A stretch of 13,398 nucleotides of DNA from NCBI GenBank assembly GCA_021772295.1, contig JAJFMG010000113.1, forward strand, positions 1 to 13,398, in the 5' to 3' direction. Positions 1 through 8,265 of the stretch are shown piece after piece. A program made the translations under genes and the position numbers. The stretch is from Chlamydiota bacterium (GTDB lineage: Bacteria; Chlamydiota; Chlamydiia; Chlamydiales; Simkaniaceae). Every line of letters starts with the position of its first letter. Position 1 is the stretch's first letter. The notes below the pieces were generated by a model. The model did not search any database, was not told where the DNA came from, and was given only the letters and a program-made list of their open reading frames with translations.

Positions 1-330
1 AACAGCCTCAATTACCTTTTTAGAGGAAATAGCACTTGGAAGGGGTTGCTGAACTAAGATTCCATCAATGTTTGTAGATTGATTGAGGCGATTGATATGG
101 CCAAGCAATTCCTTCTCTGAAACATTACTATCTAGTTTGATTGTTTCAGAAAAAAAACCGACTTCTTCGCATCGCTTTTTTTTCATGCGAACATAGGCCA
201 TTGAACCTTCATCTTCCCCGATTAGGATAAAGGCAACACCCGGTTTTCTTCCCTGGATTTGAGCGGTTTTTTCCTTAAGCTCTGCATATATCGATTGGGA
301 TGTTTTTTTCCCATCAAGTATTTTATTCAT
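1..330 (-). CDS. folD: Bifunctional methylenetetrahydrofolate dehydrogenase / methenyltetrahydrofolate cyclohydrolase FolD, N-terminal 110 codons (3' end beyond the window)
   Basis: FolD interconverts 5,10-methylene-, 5,10-methenyl- and 10-formyl-tetrahydrofolate in the cytoplasm, feeding purine and formyl-Met-tRNA synthesis. The translated start reads MNKILDGKKTSQSIYAEL. It is followed by PGVAFILIGED and AYVRMKKKRCEEVG, which carries the family's Tyr-x3-Lys catalytic pair, and then by DGILVQQPLP, the conserved substrate-binding strand. The frame is open to base 1, so the NADP-binding C-terminal domain lies outside the window. The ATG at 330-328 overlaps the suhB-like stop by 8 nt (ATGAATAA), with an AGAGG about 12 nt upstream, so it is probably translated by coupling as the last visible gene of the run. 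The family assignment is firm. Nothing odd is seen in the visible part. Confidence 0.93.
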   Translation of the reverse strand, partial: MNKILDGKKTSQSIYAELKEKTAQIQGRKPGVAFILIGEDEGSMAYVRMKKKRCEEVGFFSETIKLDSNVSEKELLGHINRLNQSTNIDGILVQQPLPSAISSKKVIEAV

Positions 331-1153
331 TAGGTACTGTATCCTCTCGAAGGTGGGTAAGGAGTTGCTCATGTAGAGCCGTATTCGTTGCAACAATGGG
401 AGTTTCAATCAGTTTTTCGATTGGATCTCCATTAAAATTGGTTATTTTTCCACCCGCTTCCTCGAGAATGATTTTTCCCGCAGCGTAATCCCATGGAGAC
501 AAAGAAACTTCAAAAAAACCATCGAAGCGTCCTGTTGCTAAATAGGCTAAATCGAGAGTTGCAGAGCCTATTCTTCTCATCGGAATTCCCATTTTGATCA
601 TATGAGAAAAATGCTCTATGCAATGAAGCGGATTCTCATGAGCATTGTAGGGAAAACCTGTTGCTAAGAAGGCTTTATCAAGAATTTTATTGGGTGATAC
701 ATGTAGTTTTTTTCCATTTAAATGGGCTCCATGTCCTTTTTCACCAATGAAAAGCTCATTTAAGAGGGGATGATAGATGACACCTGCTAAGACTTGAGAT
801 TTATACGTTGCTGCTATACTTACAGCAAACATTGGGATATTATGAGCAAAATTCACCGTGCCATCTAGAGGGTCAATAACCCACAATATGGAATCTTTAT
901 CTTGTTTTTCTAATCCACTCTCTTCCGCTAAAAAAGAATGCTCTGGAAAATGAGATTTGATTTGCTTAATAATAAGCTCTTCACAAGCTCTATCATATTC
1001 AGTAACAAGGTTATGACGACCATCTTTTAGATCCACAGAGTGGGTCTTTCCAAAACCTTTCTTAAGGAGTTCTCCTGCATTGAGAGCTGCAAGTGTTGCT
1101 ACATTCGTAAGTCGAGATAGTAATACATTGGGGATTCCAAAATCAGAGCTCAT
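323..1153 (-). CDS. suhB: Inositol monophosphatase family protein (SuhB-like)
   Basis: A Mg2+-dependent, Li+-sensitive type phosphatase that removes phosphate from myo-inositol 1-phosphate or related sugar phosphates. In many bacteria SuhB also acts in rRNA transcription. Its 276 residues match the usual family length. Visible motifs are the metal-binding Glu pair in FLAEES (about residues 74-79), the signature WVIDPLDGTVNF (91-102, with Asp94 and Asp97) and the second signature WDYAAG (221-226). The start ATG at 1153 has AAGGA about 8 nt upstream and lies inside the upstream membrane-protein gene (11-nt overlap); its stop overlaps folD by 8 nt. The true substrate cannot be read from sequence. 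An Ino-1-P, fructose-1,6-bisphosphate-like or sugar-nucleotide-linked role is possible given the glycan genes upstream. Confidence 0.9.
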   Translation of the reverse strand: MSSDFGIPNVLLSRLTNVATLAALNAGELLKKGFGKTHSVDLKDGRHNLVTEYDRACEELIIKQIKSHFPEHSFLAEESGLEKQDKDSILWVIDPLDGTVNFAHNIPMFAVSIAATYKSQVLAGVIYHPLLNELFIGEKGHGAHLNGKKLHVSPNKILDKAFLATGFPYNAHENPLHCIEHFSHMIKMGIPMRRIGSATLDLAYLATGRFDGFFEVSLSPWDYAAGKIILEEAGGKITNFNGDPIEKLIETPIVATNTALHEQLLTHLREDTVPNE

Positions 1154-1691
1154 GGTTTATTTCCTTTTCTTTTCTAGATAAACGGTATTTTAGAGATTTT
1201 ACCCATTTATGGCATAACATAAAGGAATTATATACAATTTTTGGTAAACACAGCCATAAAAAACCATAGATTCCATCGAGTATTGGCATGAAAATATATT
1301 CAATGATGCTTGTCTTCATAGAAAGGTGCATTGGCGACTTCAGGTGAAAAAAAACCGAGAATAGGAGGGATGAAATAATGGAAAAAAGAGTTACATTCAG
1401 AAAAATTCCCATTTTCTTTTCCATAGAAAAGTGGCACTTTTTACGATAGAGAACACTTGTTGTTACTATCGCGCTTAAAATATATATCCCAAAGACATGA
1501 GAAGAGGATAGCTCAAGTATAAGCGCAGAAAAAAAAGTAATCCAAAGGGATCTAATGAATGAGCACTTAGAGATGATATATATAATCAAAGGAGCAAAAA
1601 ACATAAGTTTCCAAGTTGGAAAAAATAGTGTTCCCAGCAGAAATAAGAGATAGGTATATCCGAAGTAGAGTAATGCTTGTTTTCGAGTCAT
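1143..1691 (-). CDS. Small multi-pass membrane protein, possibly MreD-like
   Basis: An unrecognised integral membrane protein of about 182 residues with roughly five hydrophobic segments and a short basic C-terminal tail (WVKSLKYRLSRKEKE). The central stretch (ALILELSSSHVFGIYILS, then a YRKK turn) recalls the MreD pattern of a helix ending in an acidic residue, a small-residue loop and a Gly-containing next helix. Size and topology also fit MreD, the membrane partner of MreB/MreC. This resemblance is by eye and weak. I chose the ATG at 1691 because it forms an ATGA overlap with the galE stop. A GTG at 1724 would add 11 residues and has AAGG adjoining it. The stop overlaps the suhB-like start by 11 nt, so the protein is co-translated with its neighbours. 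The alternative is a glycan-pathway membrane protein. Confidence 0.75.
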   Translation of the reverse strand: MTRKQALLYFGYTYLLFLLGTLFFPTWKLMFFAPLIIYIISKCSFIRSLWITFFSALILELSSSHVFGIYILSAIVTTSVLYRKKCHFSMEKKMGIFLNVTLFSIISSLLFSVFFHLKSPMHLSMKTSIIEYIFMPILDGIYGFLWLCLPKIVYNSFMLCHKWVKSLKYRLSRKEKEINHEL

Positions 1692-2680
1692 AGTACGCTT
1701 TGAGATAGTAGCTTTTGATGCCACCTTAATGCACTTTGAATAATTTTCTCTAGTGAAGAGTTACAAGGGCTCCAATCTAATATTTGTTTTGTTTTTTGCA
1801 TATCAGCAATCAAGGTAGATGGATCTGCAAGAGATGGATTCATAATCTTTGTTTTGACACTTAGCTTTGCATGTTGTTCAATCGCTTGGATAACTTGCAA
1901 TAAAGAATGTCCTTTACCAGATCCAATATTTAAAGTTTGAGAAGGTTTTTTTTGAAGTAAATGTTTGGTAGATAATACGCATGCGTTGGAGATATCTTCG
2001 ATATGTACATAATCTCGTATAGGACTTCTATCTTTAGTTGCAAACCTGTTTCCAAAAATGGGAAGTGTAAATGATGGATCTAAAGCTGCCCGTATCGCTA
2101 ATGGAATAAGATGTGTTTCCCGTTTCCTTTGCTCTCCAATTTCTGCGTCTTGGTCTGAACCTGCTGCATTGAAAATGCGAAGATTCATATAAGGAAAGTC
2201 ATATGCCTTGTGTATTTCTTGTAAAATCTCTTCAATATAGAGCTTGGATTTCCCATAGGGGGTAATTGGATTTGTAGGATCTGATTCTTTAATGTGGTGG
2301 TGAGATTTTTCCCCATATACAGAGCAAGAGCTTGCGAAGATTAAATTTTTGATACCAGCTTTTTGCATTGCACAAAAAAGTGTAATGCTTCCAGAAACAT
2401 TGGTTTGGAAGCATTTTCCAGGTTCTTGCATTGATTCTCTAATAAGTGCATAGGCAGCAAGATGGATAACAGCAACTGGTTTATGCTTTTCTAACACTGA
2501 TATGAGTTTTTTTTCATCCGTGAGATCTCCCTGGATTAATGGCCCCCACTTTGCAAACCCTTTATAGCTTGTTAATAAGTTATCATAGGAAATTGGTTCA
2601 AAACCACATCGAGATAACTTCTTAGCCACATGAGATCCAATAAAACCACATCCACCAGTTATTAGTACTTTTTGGCTCAT
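1688..2680 (-). CDS. galE: UDP-glucose 4-epimerase (GalE), extended SDR family
   Basis: Interconverts UDP-glucose and UDP-galactose (possibly also the N-acetyl forms) with bound NAD+, in the cytoplasm. The N-terminal Rossmann motif GGCGFIG is at residues 9-15. Active-site residues are the Ser of SSCSVYG (Ser120) and the YxxxK pair (Tyr142, Lys146 in YGKSK). The GalE-specific block FNAAGSDQDAEIGEQ is followed by ETHLIPLAIRAAL and by IRDYVHIEDI, which separates it from other NDP-sugar epimerases. The length, about 330 residues, is normal. The ATG at 2680 is preferred. A TTG two codons upstream (2686) overlaps the stop of the sugar-transferase gene and is the alternative start. No clear Shine-Dalgarno is seen, so translational coupling is likely. 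It supplies nucleotide sugars to the adjoining glycan genes. Confidence 0.92.
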   Translation of the reverse strand: MSQKVLITGGCGFIGSHVAKKLSRCGFEPISYDNLLTSYKGFAKWGPLIQGDLTDEKKLISVLEKHKPVAVIHLAAYALIRESMQEPGKCFQTNVSGSITLFCAMQKAGIKNLIFASSCSVYGEKSHHHIKESDPTNPITPYGKSKLYIEEILQEIHKAYDFPYMNLRIFNAAGSDQDAEIGEQRKRETHLIPLAIRAALDPSFTLPIFGNRFATKDRSPIRDYVHIEDISNACVLSTKHLLQKKPSQTLNIGSGKGHSLLQVIQAIEQHAKLSVKTKIMNPSLADPSTLIADMQKTKQILDWSPCNSSLEKIIQSALRWHQKLLSQSVL

Positions 2681-2682
2681 AT

Positions 2683-3312
2683 TCAATATGCGCCATTAGC
2701 TTGAAAGATGCAAAAGCACGTCTTCCAAATAATTTTAAGATCGGAGAAAAAGCCACTTCTTTTTATATATGATTCTTCCATATGAATTCTTTGTGAGAGT
2801 GTTAGGTTCGATCTTCCAGATACTTGCCAGATCCCTGTAATACCAGGTTTTACAGATAAGATAGTTTCGGTTTTAGGTCCGAGCATGAGCTTTATTTGGA
2901 TTGGAAATTCTTCCTTTTTTCCAAGAAGAACAAAAGGTCTTGGCCCAACGACACTCAAATCTCCTGTAAGGACATTTAAAAATTGAGGAAGTTCATCGAG
3001 AGATAGTCTGCGAAGAATTTTTCCAAAGGGTGTAATGCGAGGGTCATGTTTCAACTTTTGAAACGTTTCCCATTCCTTTTTATACAAAGCATTTTGCTTT
3101 AAAAGTTTTTCTAAACGTTTCTCGCTATTTGAATACATCGTTCTAAATTTAAGAAGGTGGATCATTTTGAAATTTTTCCCAAGCCTTGTGCTTACATAAA
3201 ATATGGGCCCCTTCGAAGATAATTTAATGCTTAGAATAATTAAAAGAAGAAGGGGGGAAGTAACTAGGATTGCAAATATACTAAAGGTAATATCGAAAAT
3301 TCGTTTTCCCAC
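2683..3312 (-). CDS. Polyprenyl-phosphate sugar-1-phosphate transferase (bacterial sugar transferase family, WcaJ/PglC-like)
   Basis: Predicted monotopic membrane enzyme that transfers a hexose-1-phosphate from a UDP-sugar onto undecaprenyl phosphate, the committing step of a lipid-linked glycan. A hydrophobic re-entrant helix (about residues 8-30) carries the helix-breaking Pro20 typical of this fold. Next come LKFRTM (54-59), DPRITPFGKILRRLSLDELP with the catalytic Asp-Glu dyad (106-107), VVGPRP (121-126) and KPGITGIWQVSGR. At 209 residues it is a catalytic-domain-only (PglC-sized) member without the extra N-terminal helices of WcaJ/WbaP. It starts with GTG, 9 nt after the prenyl-synthase stop; no in-frame ATG occurs early enough to replace it. 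Its stop lies 2 nt before the galE ATG. The donor sugar is unknown. Confidence 0.9.
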   Translation of the reverse strand: MGKRIFDITFSIFAILVTSPLLLLIILSIKLSSKGPIFYVSTRLGKNFKMIHLLKFRTMYSNSEKRLEKLLKQNALYKKEWETFQKLKHDPRITPFGKILRRLSLDELPQFLNVLTGDLSVVGPRPFVLLGKKEEFPIQIKLMLGPKTETILSVKPGITGIWQVSGRSNLTLSQRIHMEESYIKRSGFFSDLKIIWKTCFCIFQANGAY

Positions 3313-3321
3313 TGGAAAGTC

Positions 3322-4242
3322 TCAATGTTTTTTAGTTTCTAATGCTACAATGTAAGAGCCTTCTTCATCAAAAGAAATGTCGAAGATGTTAAAAATTTCA
3401 TCGGAAGTAGTTTTTATTTTTTTGAGCTTTTCAATAGCTAAAGAGGTGAGCTTTTCAATATGATTGTTAGCAGCTTCCTTTGAAAGGACCGTCAATATCG
3501 AAGGTTTTTTGTTTTTTAGATCGGAAAACTTCGGCTTGTCAGTAAGGGTTTCTGAAATATCTAAGAGATCATCTTTAATTTGGAAGGCAGTACCAAGCAG
3601 AGAACCGATGTCTTCAAGAGAGTCAATGATCTCAAGAGACTTGTGAGCAATGGCTGCACCAAACATAAAAGCTGCGCTAATAAGTGCCGCTGTTTTTTTC
3701 TTATGAAGTGCAAGGATTACATTTAAATCAGGAGATAGTCCTGAGTTTTGTAAATCAAGCGCTTGCCCACCAACCATGCCTTCAGTACCGGCTTTATTTG
3801 CTAGGATTTGAATAAGGGTTAATTTAGTCTCAGAGCTTAAGTTCTCTATTTGAGAAAGGATTTCAAAGGCCCTCGCTTGCAAAAAATCTCCAACAAGAAT
3901 TGCAATGCCTTCACCGTATACTTTATGCAAAGAGGGTTTTCCTCTTCGCATATCATCATCATCCATTGCAGGAAGATCATCATGTATTAGAGAGTAAGTA
4001 TGAATGTATTCAAGTGCGCAAGCCGCATCCAGACATTTCTCAATTTCTATCCCATAAGCTTTTCCAATTCCAATTACAATGCGCGCTCGGATTCGCTTAC
4101 CAGGCAGTTGCATGGTATATTTGCAGGCCTCTTCAAAATTTGGATTGTCAAAAGATCCAGCAAGCTCTAACATCCTTTTATCGATTACTTCGATAAGATT
4201 TCCAACGCAATATACAGAGAGATTACTTTTTAACTCTTGCAT
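3322..4242 (-). CDS. ispA: Short-chain polyprenyl diphosphate synthase, farnesyl-diphosphate type
   Basis: Condenses isopentenyl diphosphate with allylic diphosphates to make farnesyl diphosphate, the precursor of undecaprenyl phosphate and quinone side chains. The first Asp-rich motif is DDLPAMD (residues 88-94), with the two-residue insertion typical of bacterial FPP synthases. The preceding HTYSLIH places Tyr at the fifth position before the motif, as I recall for E. coli IspA, and argues for a C15 product; C20 cannot be excluded. The second motif is DDLLD (224-228), and GKRIR (48-52) is the diphosphate-binding block. The ATG at 4242 has AAAGGA about 8 nt upstream, the best ribosome site in this cluster, and overlaps the ugd stop by 20 nt. 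Finding it inside a glycan gene run rather than beside dxs/xseB is unusual. Confidence 0.92.
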   Translation of the reverse strand: MQELKSNLSVYCVGNLIEVIDKRMLELAGSFDNPNFEEACKYTMQLPGKRIRARIVIGIGKAYGIEIEKCLDAACALEYIHTYSLIHDDLPAMDDDDMRRGKPSLHKVYGEGIAILVGDFLQARAFEILSQIENLSSETKLTLIQILANKAGTEGMVGGQALDLQNSGLSPDLNVILALHKKKTAALISAAFMFGAAIAHKSLEIIDSLEDIGSLLGTAFQIKDDLLDISETLTDKPKFSDLKNKKPSILTVLSKEAANNHIEKLTSLAIEKLKKIKTTSDEIFNIFDISFDEEGSYIVALETKKH

Positions 4243-5608
4243 TTGAATGTTCCTTTAAAGATTGTAGAATTTGAGTAGGATTTTTTTTGTTCTGCAGACC
4301 AATTCCAAAGTATGTAAAACCAATTTTTTCCATTTCACATGCACTATATTGGTTGCGGCCATCAAAGAAAACTTTTCCCTGCATCGATTGCAATATTTTT
4401 TTCATGTCAGCAAATCGAAATTGCTTCCAATCTGTTACAAGTATAATAGCATGCGCACCTTGCGCTGCTTCATACTCAGATGAACAATAGATTACTTTTT
4501 CATGTTGGACTTGCCTTTTTACATGACTCATTGCAATGGGATCATAAAGAGAGAGTTCAAATTTTGGATCGTCTAATAGATCTTTTATAAGCACAAGAGA
4601 TGGGGCTTCTCTGATATCATCTGTTTCTGGTTTGAAGCTAAGTCCCCAAATTGCGATTTTAATGCGATTCTCAAAGCTCGATTCAAAATATTTTTTTACT
4701 TTTGTGCCCATAATTTTTTTCTGTTTGGCATTTGTTTCTAAAGCGCCAGATAAAATAGGCATCTCTATTTTGTTTTGGGTAGCAAAAGCAATCAGCGCTG
4801 ATACGTCTTTCGGAAAACATGATCCACCAAAACCCATTCCAGCATATAAAAAATCGGGGCCGATTCTTTGGTCTGACCCGATGCCAAGACGAATATCATT
4901 GATATTTGCGTTAACTTTTTCACATAAGTTTGCCATTTCATTCATAAAAGAAATGCGCGTTGCAAGCATTGCATTTGAAGCGTATTTAGTAAGTTCTGCA
5001 GAGGCAATATCCATAAATAACATTCTGTTATTTTTGATATTGAAAGAGGCGTAAATCTCTTTCATAACTTGCCTTGCCCGTGTATTTTCAACGCCAATTA
5101 CAATTCGATCTGGTTTCATGCAATCTTCGATTGCAGATCCTTCCTTTAAAAACTCAGGGTTAGATACAACAGAAAAAGAAATGTTTTTGCAAAGCGTAGA
5201 AAGTTCATTTTCAATAATAGATTTAATTTGGGCAGCTGTTCCAACAGGAGATGTAGATTTATTGATTATGATCAAATCACCTGTCATTGATTTAGCAATT
5301 GATTTAGCAGCCATTTCCACATATTGCAAATCACATGAGCCGTCTTCTTGCTCAGGGGTTGGTACACAGATAAAACAGGCATTTGTTGTAGCTAGCGCTT
5401 TGTCGTAATCTGCTATAAATCGAAGTCTTTTTTTGTTATTTACAAGCATTTCTTGAAGACCCTTTTCATAGATAGGCAGGATCCCATTTTGTAGATTTTC
5501 AATCTTTTGTGTATCGATATCTAAACACGTTACGTTGTGTCCCATTTCAGCAAAACATACGCCTGTGACAAGGCCGACGTAGCCAACTCCAATAATTGTG
5601 ATGTTCAT
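4223..5608 (-). CDS. ugd: UDP-glucose 6-dehydrogenase
   Basis: Oxidises UDP-glucose to UDP-glucuronate with two NAD+, in the cytoplasm; UDP-glucuronate feeds acidic polysaccharides or lipid A/LPS modification. The N-terminal Rossmann motif GVGYVG is at residues 7-12. NPEFLKEGSAIED (150-162) and the catalytic-Cys block GFGGSCFPKD (259-268, Cys264) are intact. The C-terminal domain carries WGLSFKPETDDIREAPS, typical of the family. The length of 461 residues is normal. It starts 3 nt after the lolD stop with only a weak ribosome site, suggesting coupling to lolD, and overlaps the ispA-type gene by 20 nt. GDP-mannose dehydrogenase is the nearest alternative, but the motifs favour UDP-glucose. Confidence 0.93.
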   Translation of the reverse strand: MNITIIGVGYVGLVTGVCFAEMGHNVTCLDIDTQKIENLQNGILPIYEKGLQEMLVNNKKRLRFIADYDKALATTNACFICVPTPEQEDGSCDLQYVEMAAKSIAKSMTGDLIIINKSTSPVGTAAQIKSIIENELSTLCKNISFSVVSNPEFLKEGSAIEDCMKPDRIVIGVENTRARQVMKEIYASFNIKNNRMLFMDIASAELTKYASNAMLATRISFMNEMANLCEKVNANINDIRLGIGSDQRIGPDFLYAGMGFGGSCFPKDVSALIAFATQNKIEMPILSGALETNAKQKKIMGTKVKKYFESSFENRIKIAIWGLSFKPETDDIREAPSLVLIKDLLDDPKFELSLYDPIAMSHVKRQVQHEKVIYCSSEYEAAQGAHAIILVTDWKQFRFADMKKILQSMQGKVFFDGRNQYSACEMEKIGFTYFGIGLQNKKNPTQILQSLKEHSNARVKK

Positions 5609-5611
5609 ATT

Positions 5612-6280
5612 TTATACTACTGTCTCAAGGGCTTTGTTTCTAAGTTCTAAGTGTCTGTTGCATAGCTTCGCTAAACGAGTGTCATGCGTTACAATAACAA
5701 GGGCTTTATTAAACTCTTTACAGGCATGAAGAAGCAAGGAAGAAATGATGTTGGAGTTATCTTCATCCAAATTGCCGGTCGGCTCATCAGCAAGTAAAAG
5801 GTCTGGGCCATTGCAAAGGGCTCTCGCAATAGCTATTCGCTGCTTTTCACCACCCGATAAATTTTTAATAGAAGCGTTTTTTTTATCGATCATATTTACG
5901 CGCGTTAGAAGCCCCATTGCTCTTTGATATGCCTTCGAATTTGGCGAAACTTTTTCCCTTTTAATGATTGCTGGCATTAGCACATTTTCAAGTACATTGT
6001 AATCTTCTAGAAGATGAAATCCCTGGAAGACAAAGCCAATATGATCATTTCTAATGAGATCTTGGCATGTTTCATGAATATTTTTATCCAGTATGAACAC
6101 CTCTCCAGCATCGGGAGTTTCAAGACCTGCAAGAATATGTAGTAGAGTGCTTTTACCAACACCTGATGGACCAGTAATAGCAACAGATTCACCAGGGGGT
6201 ACAGCAAAAGAAAGGTTTTCAAAAAGGGTTTTTTCGAAGGATTTTGTAAGAGACCTTACCTGTAAAATAGCTTTTTCCAC
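5612..6280 (-). CDS. lolD: Lipoprotein-releasing ABC transporter ATP-binding protein LolD
   Basis: Cytoplasmic ATPase that powers the LolC/E-type permease in extracting outer-membrane lipoproteins from the inner membrane for hand-over to LolA. All ABC motifs are intact: Walker A GPSGVGKST (37-45), Q-loop FVFQGFHLL (83-91), signature LSGGEKQ (141-147), Walker B LLLADEPTGNLD (161-172) and the H-loop His in VTHD (His199). The 222 residues fit the LolD/MacB-like ATPase group. It begins with GTG at 6280; GGGAGG ends 4 nt upstream and overlaps the end of the permease gene, whose stop abuts this start. Close packing with the permease gene supports the pairing. MacB- or FtsE-type roles are less likely because the partner has LolC/E topology. 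Confidence 0.9.
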   Translation of the reverse strand: MEKAILQVRSLTKSFEKTLFENLSFAVPPGESVAITGPSGVGKSTLLHILAGLETPDAGEVFILDKNIHETCQDLIRNDHIGFVFQGFHLLEDYNVLENVLMPAIIKREKVSPNSKAYQRAMGLLTRVNMIDKKNASIKNLSGGEKQRIAIARALCNGPDLLLADEPTGNLDEDNSNIISSLLLHACKEFNKALVIVTHDTRLAKLCNRHLELRNKALETVV

Positions 6281-8248
6281 TTAACCTCCCTTCAGAGTAA
6301 TCGAGGGTTTGATTTTGGCGGCCTTAATTGCTGGAATAAGGCCGGCAAGTAGTGATAAAACAGGTGTAGCGCTTATAATAAAAATGAGAGCGCTTTTAGA
6401 TAACTCACTAGGAAGTTGCTTACCATAGAATGCTTCATTAAAAGCGTTATGGCCTTGAAGATAGCTTAAAAACTGCGCAATTGAGTCTATGTTTTTAAGG
6501 GTAAGATAAGCACAAGTAGTACCAATTACAGTGCTAAGCACACCCATTATCACGCCGCAAAGGGCGAAGATGATCGCAATACTTTTTGTCGATGCCCCCA
6601 TAGAGCGAAGAACTCCGATTTCTTTTTTCTTATTCGTTACAAGAAGCACAAGAAGTGAAATGATATTGGAGCATGCTACAAGCAAGATAATGGCTCCAAT
6701 CATTGTAAAAAGGTACTTGTCACTTTGAAATTGCTGGATGAGATCTTTTGCAAAGTCATATTCATAGAAAGAGCTAACTGTAAAGTATTCACTAATACCC
6801 TGCTCTTCAAAAAGAGTTTGGAGTTTTTGTTTGACCTGTTTAGCATCCTTAATGCTCGGAAACCATACATGGATGCCGCTTGTAAGTGTTGAATCAAGCA
6901 TCGGAGAGGAAGACGCTGTGTTTAAGTGATGAGTCAATTCTTTTGAAGCAAGTACGCATTTTGCTCCAATTGCCATTACACCTGGATCATAAAATCCTGC
7001 TATGTAGAAGTTAAGTTTTTGCTCCTGGTAGGAAGAGACATTTGCAGAGCCGTATGAAAAGTAACCTATATCTCCAATTCGCATCCCATTTTTGATGTAA
7101 TTTTTTGGTAGAATTACACCTGGGAGTCCATTTTTACTTGGAATTTGATAGTTTGTGTCCTTAACTTCGTATGCCCATAGTGGTGAAATGTCTGGATCTT
7201 TTTCAAATGACGTTATGATATTTGCACGAGAAATCTCAATGTCTTGTAAGGGCAAATTCACAGTAAATGTTTTTCCCTGAATACGTATTTCTGCATCTAA
7301 TAGGAGGCCCTGATCAACATCTACTTTTCCCATTTTTTCAATGAAAATAGATTCGTTTAGAAAAATAGGAGTGTTGTTGTAGGTTTTCTCATCAAAATAG
7401 AATCCATTATCAAGTGTAATAATAGATGTTTTAAGATTATTTAGAGCACTTGTTGCTGTGAAATAGGTAATGGTTCCATCTACATAGTTTGGTGTAACTG
7501 CAATTTTTGTTCCATTTGGAAGTTGTGATAACAGCTTGGTTAGGTTGGCTCTGTTAACAGATACTTGTTTGAGGTTCAGATGAGTAAATAGAGAGGTTAG
7601 TGTCTCTTCGTCATATGTATGTAGCGTTGCTAAATAGAGGATTTGATTTAGATCCTCTATGGCAGGCTTTTCTACCAGATCAAATAAATAAGAAGAGTTC
7701 TCAGATAATGAATTTACATAAGTAACCTGCGTCACAAAATAGGGATTTCCATATTTTGGTTGTACCTGCAACTTCATTAAAGCGCCCGATATTTCATAAT
7801 CTGAGGCTAATATACTTGGGTAGTTACTTTTTAAGGAGTTCACACTTCCAAATACTGTTTTAATGAGATCTCGATCTATGGTTTTTGTTGGAAAATGTGA
7901 AGGAAGCTCCATATCCATTTCAGGATCGTATGGATCAAAAGAATCAGATATTAATTTTTCAGAGATAGTTTTATGCGTGTAGTTTGATTTTTCGGATATT
8001 GAATCAATTTGATAGTAATAGGAAGAGTAGTACTTATTCGTTGGAACAATTTTAACTGGAGCATTTAGGGATGTAAGTTTTCCAAGCCAATTTTTTTCAA
8101 TGCCATCAGTTACTGATAAAAAAAGTAAAAGCAGCCAAACTACAAGAGATATGACAAATACCGACATAATAGCGATAAGTGACATCGAAAGCTGCTTTTT
8201 TCGAGGGACTAAGTATTTTTTTGCTATTATAAGCTCAAAGAAGGCCAT
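6281..8248 (-). CDS. LolC/LolE-type lipoprotein-releasing permease with an enlarged periplasmic region
   Basis: Inner-membrane subunit of a lipoprotein-releasing transporter. Topology is that of the FtsX/LolC-E family: one N-terminal transmembrane helix (about residues 23-46), a large periplasmic part (about 47-511), then three helices near 512-537, 556-584 and 620-642. The loop KKKEIGVLRSMGAS between the first two C-terminal helices is the family's conserved cytoplasmic coupling segment. At 655 residues it is well above the roughly 400 usual for LolC or LolE, all of the excess being periplasmic. A single permease is present rather than a LolC plus LolE pair, so it may act as a homodimer or have a partner elsewhere. 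The start ATG at 8248 lies 17 nt after rpmG inside a short hairpin, with no good ribosome site. The family is sure; the exact LolC versus LolE label is not. Confidence 0.88.
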   Translation of the reverse strand: MAFFELIIAKKYLVPRKKQLSMSLIAIMSVFVISLVVWLLLLFLSVTDGIEKNWLGKLTSLNAPVKIVPTNKYYSSYYYQIDSISEKSNYTHKTISEKLISDSFDPYDPEMDMELPSHFPTKTIDRDLIKTVFGSVNSLKSNYPSILASDYEISGALMKLQVQPKYGNPYFVTQVTYVNSLSENSSYLFDLVEKPAIEDLNQILYLATLHTYDEETLTSLFTHLNLKQVSVNRANLTKLLSQLPNGTKIAVTPNYVDGTITYFTATSALNNLKTSIITLDNGFYFDEKTYNNTPIFLNESIFIEKMGKVDVDQGLLLDAEIRIQGKTFTVNLPLQDIEISRANIITSFEKDPDISPLWAYEVKDTNYQIPSKNGLPGVILPKNYIKNGMRIGDIGYFSYGSANVSSYQEQKLNFYIAGFYDPGVMAIGAKCVLASKELTHHLNTASSSPMLDSTLTSGIHVWFPSIKDAKQVKQKLQTLFEEQGISEYFTVSSFYEYDFAKDLIQQFQSDKYLFTMIGAIILLVACSNIISLLVLLVTNKKKEIGVLRSMGASTKSIAIIFALCGVIMGVLSTVIGTTCAYLTLKNIDSIAQFLSYLQGHNAFNEAFYGKQLPSELSKSALIFIISATPVLSLLAGLIPAIKAAKIKPSITLKGG

Positions 8249-8265
8249 GGATAAAACTATCCATA

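Noticed and set aside
3900..4196. A 98-codon plus-strand open frame opposite the prenyl synthase
   Set aside because: Composition and lack of a ribosome site fit an antisense shadow of a clearly conserved gene.
4632..5054. A 140-codon plus-strand open frame
   Set aside because: It lies wholly inside ugd on the opposite strand, resembles no family, and ugd is intact; it is an antisense shadow.
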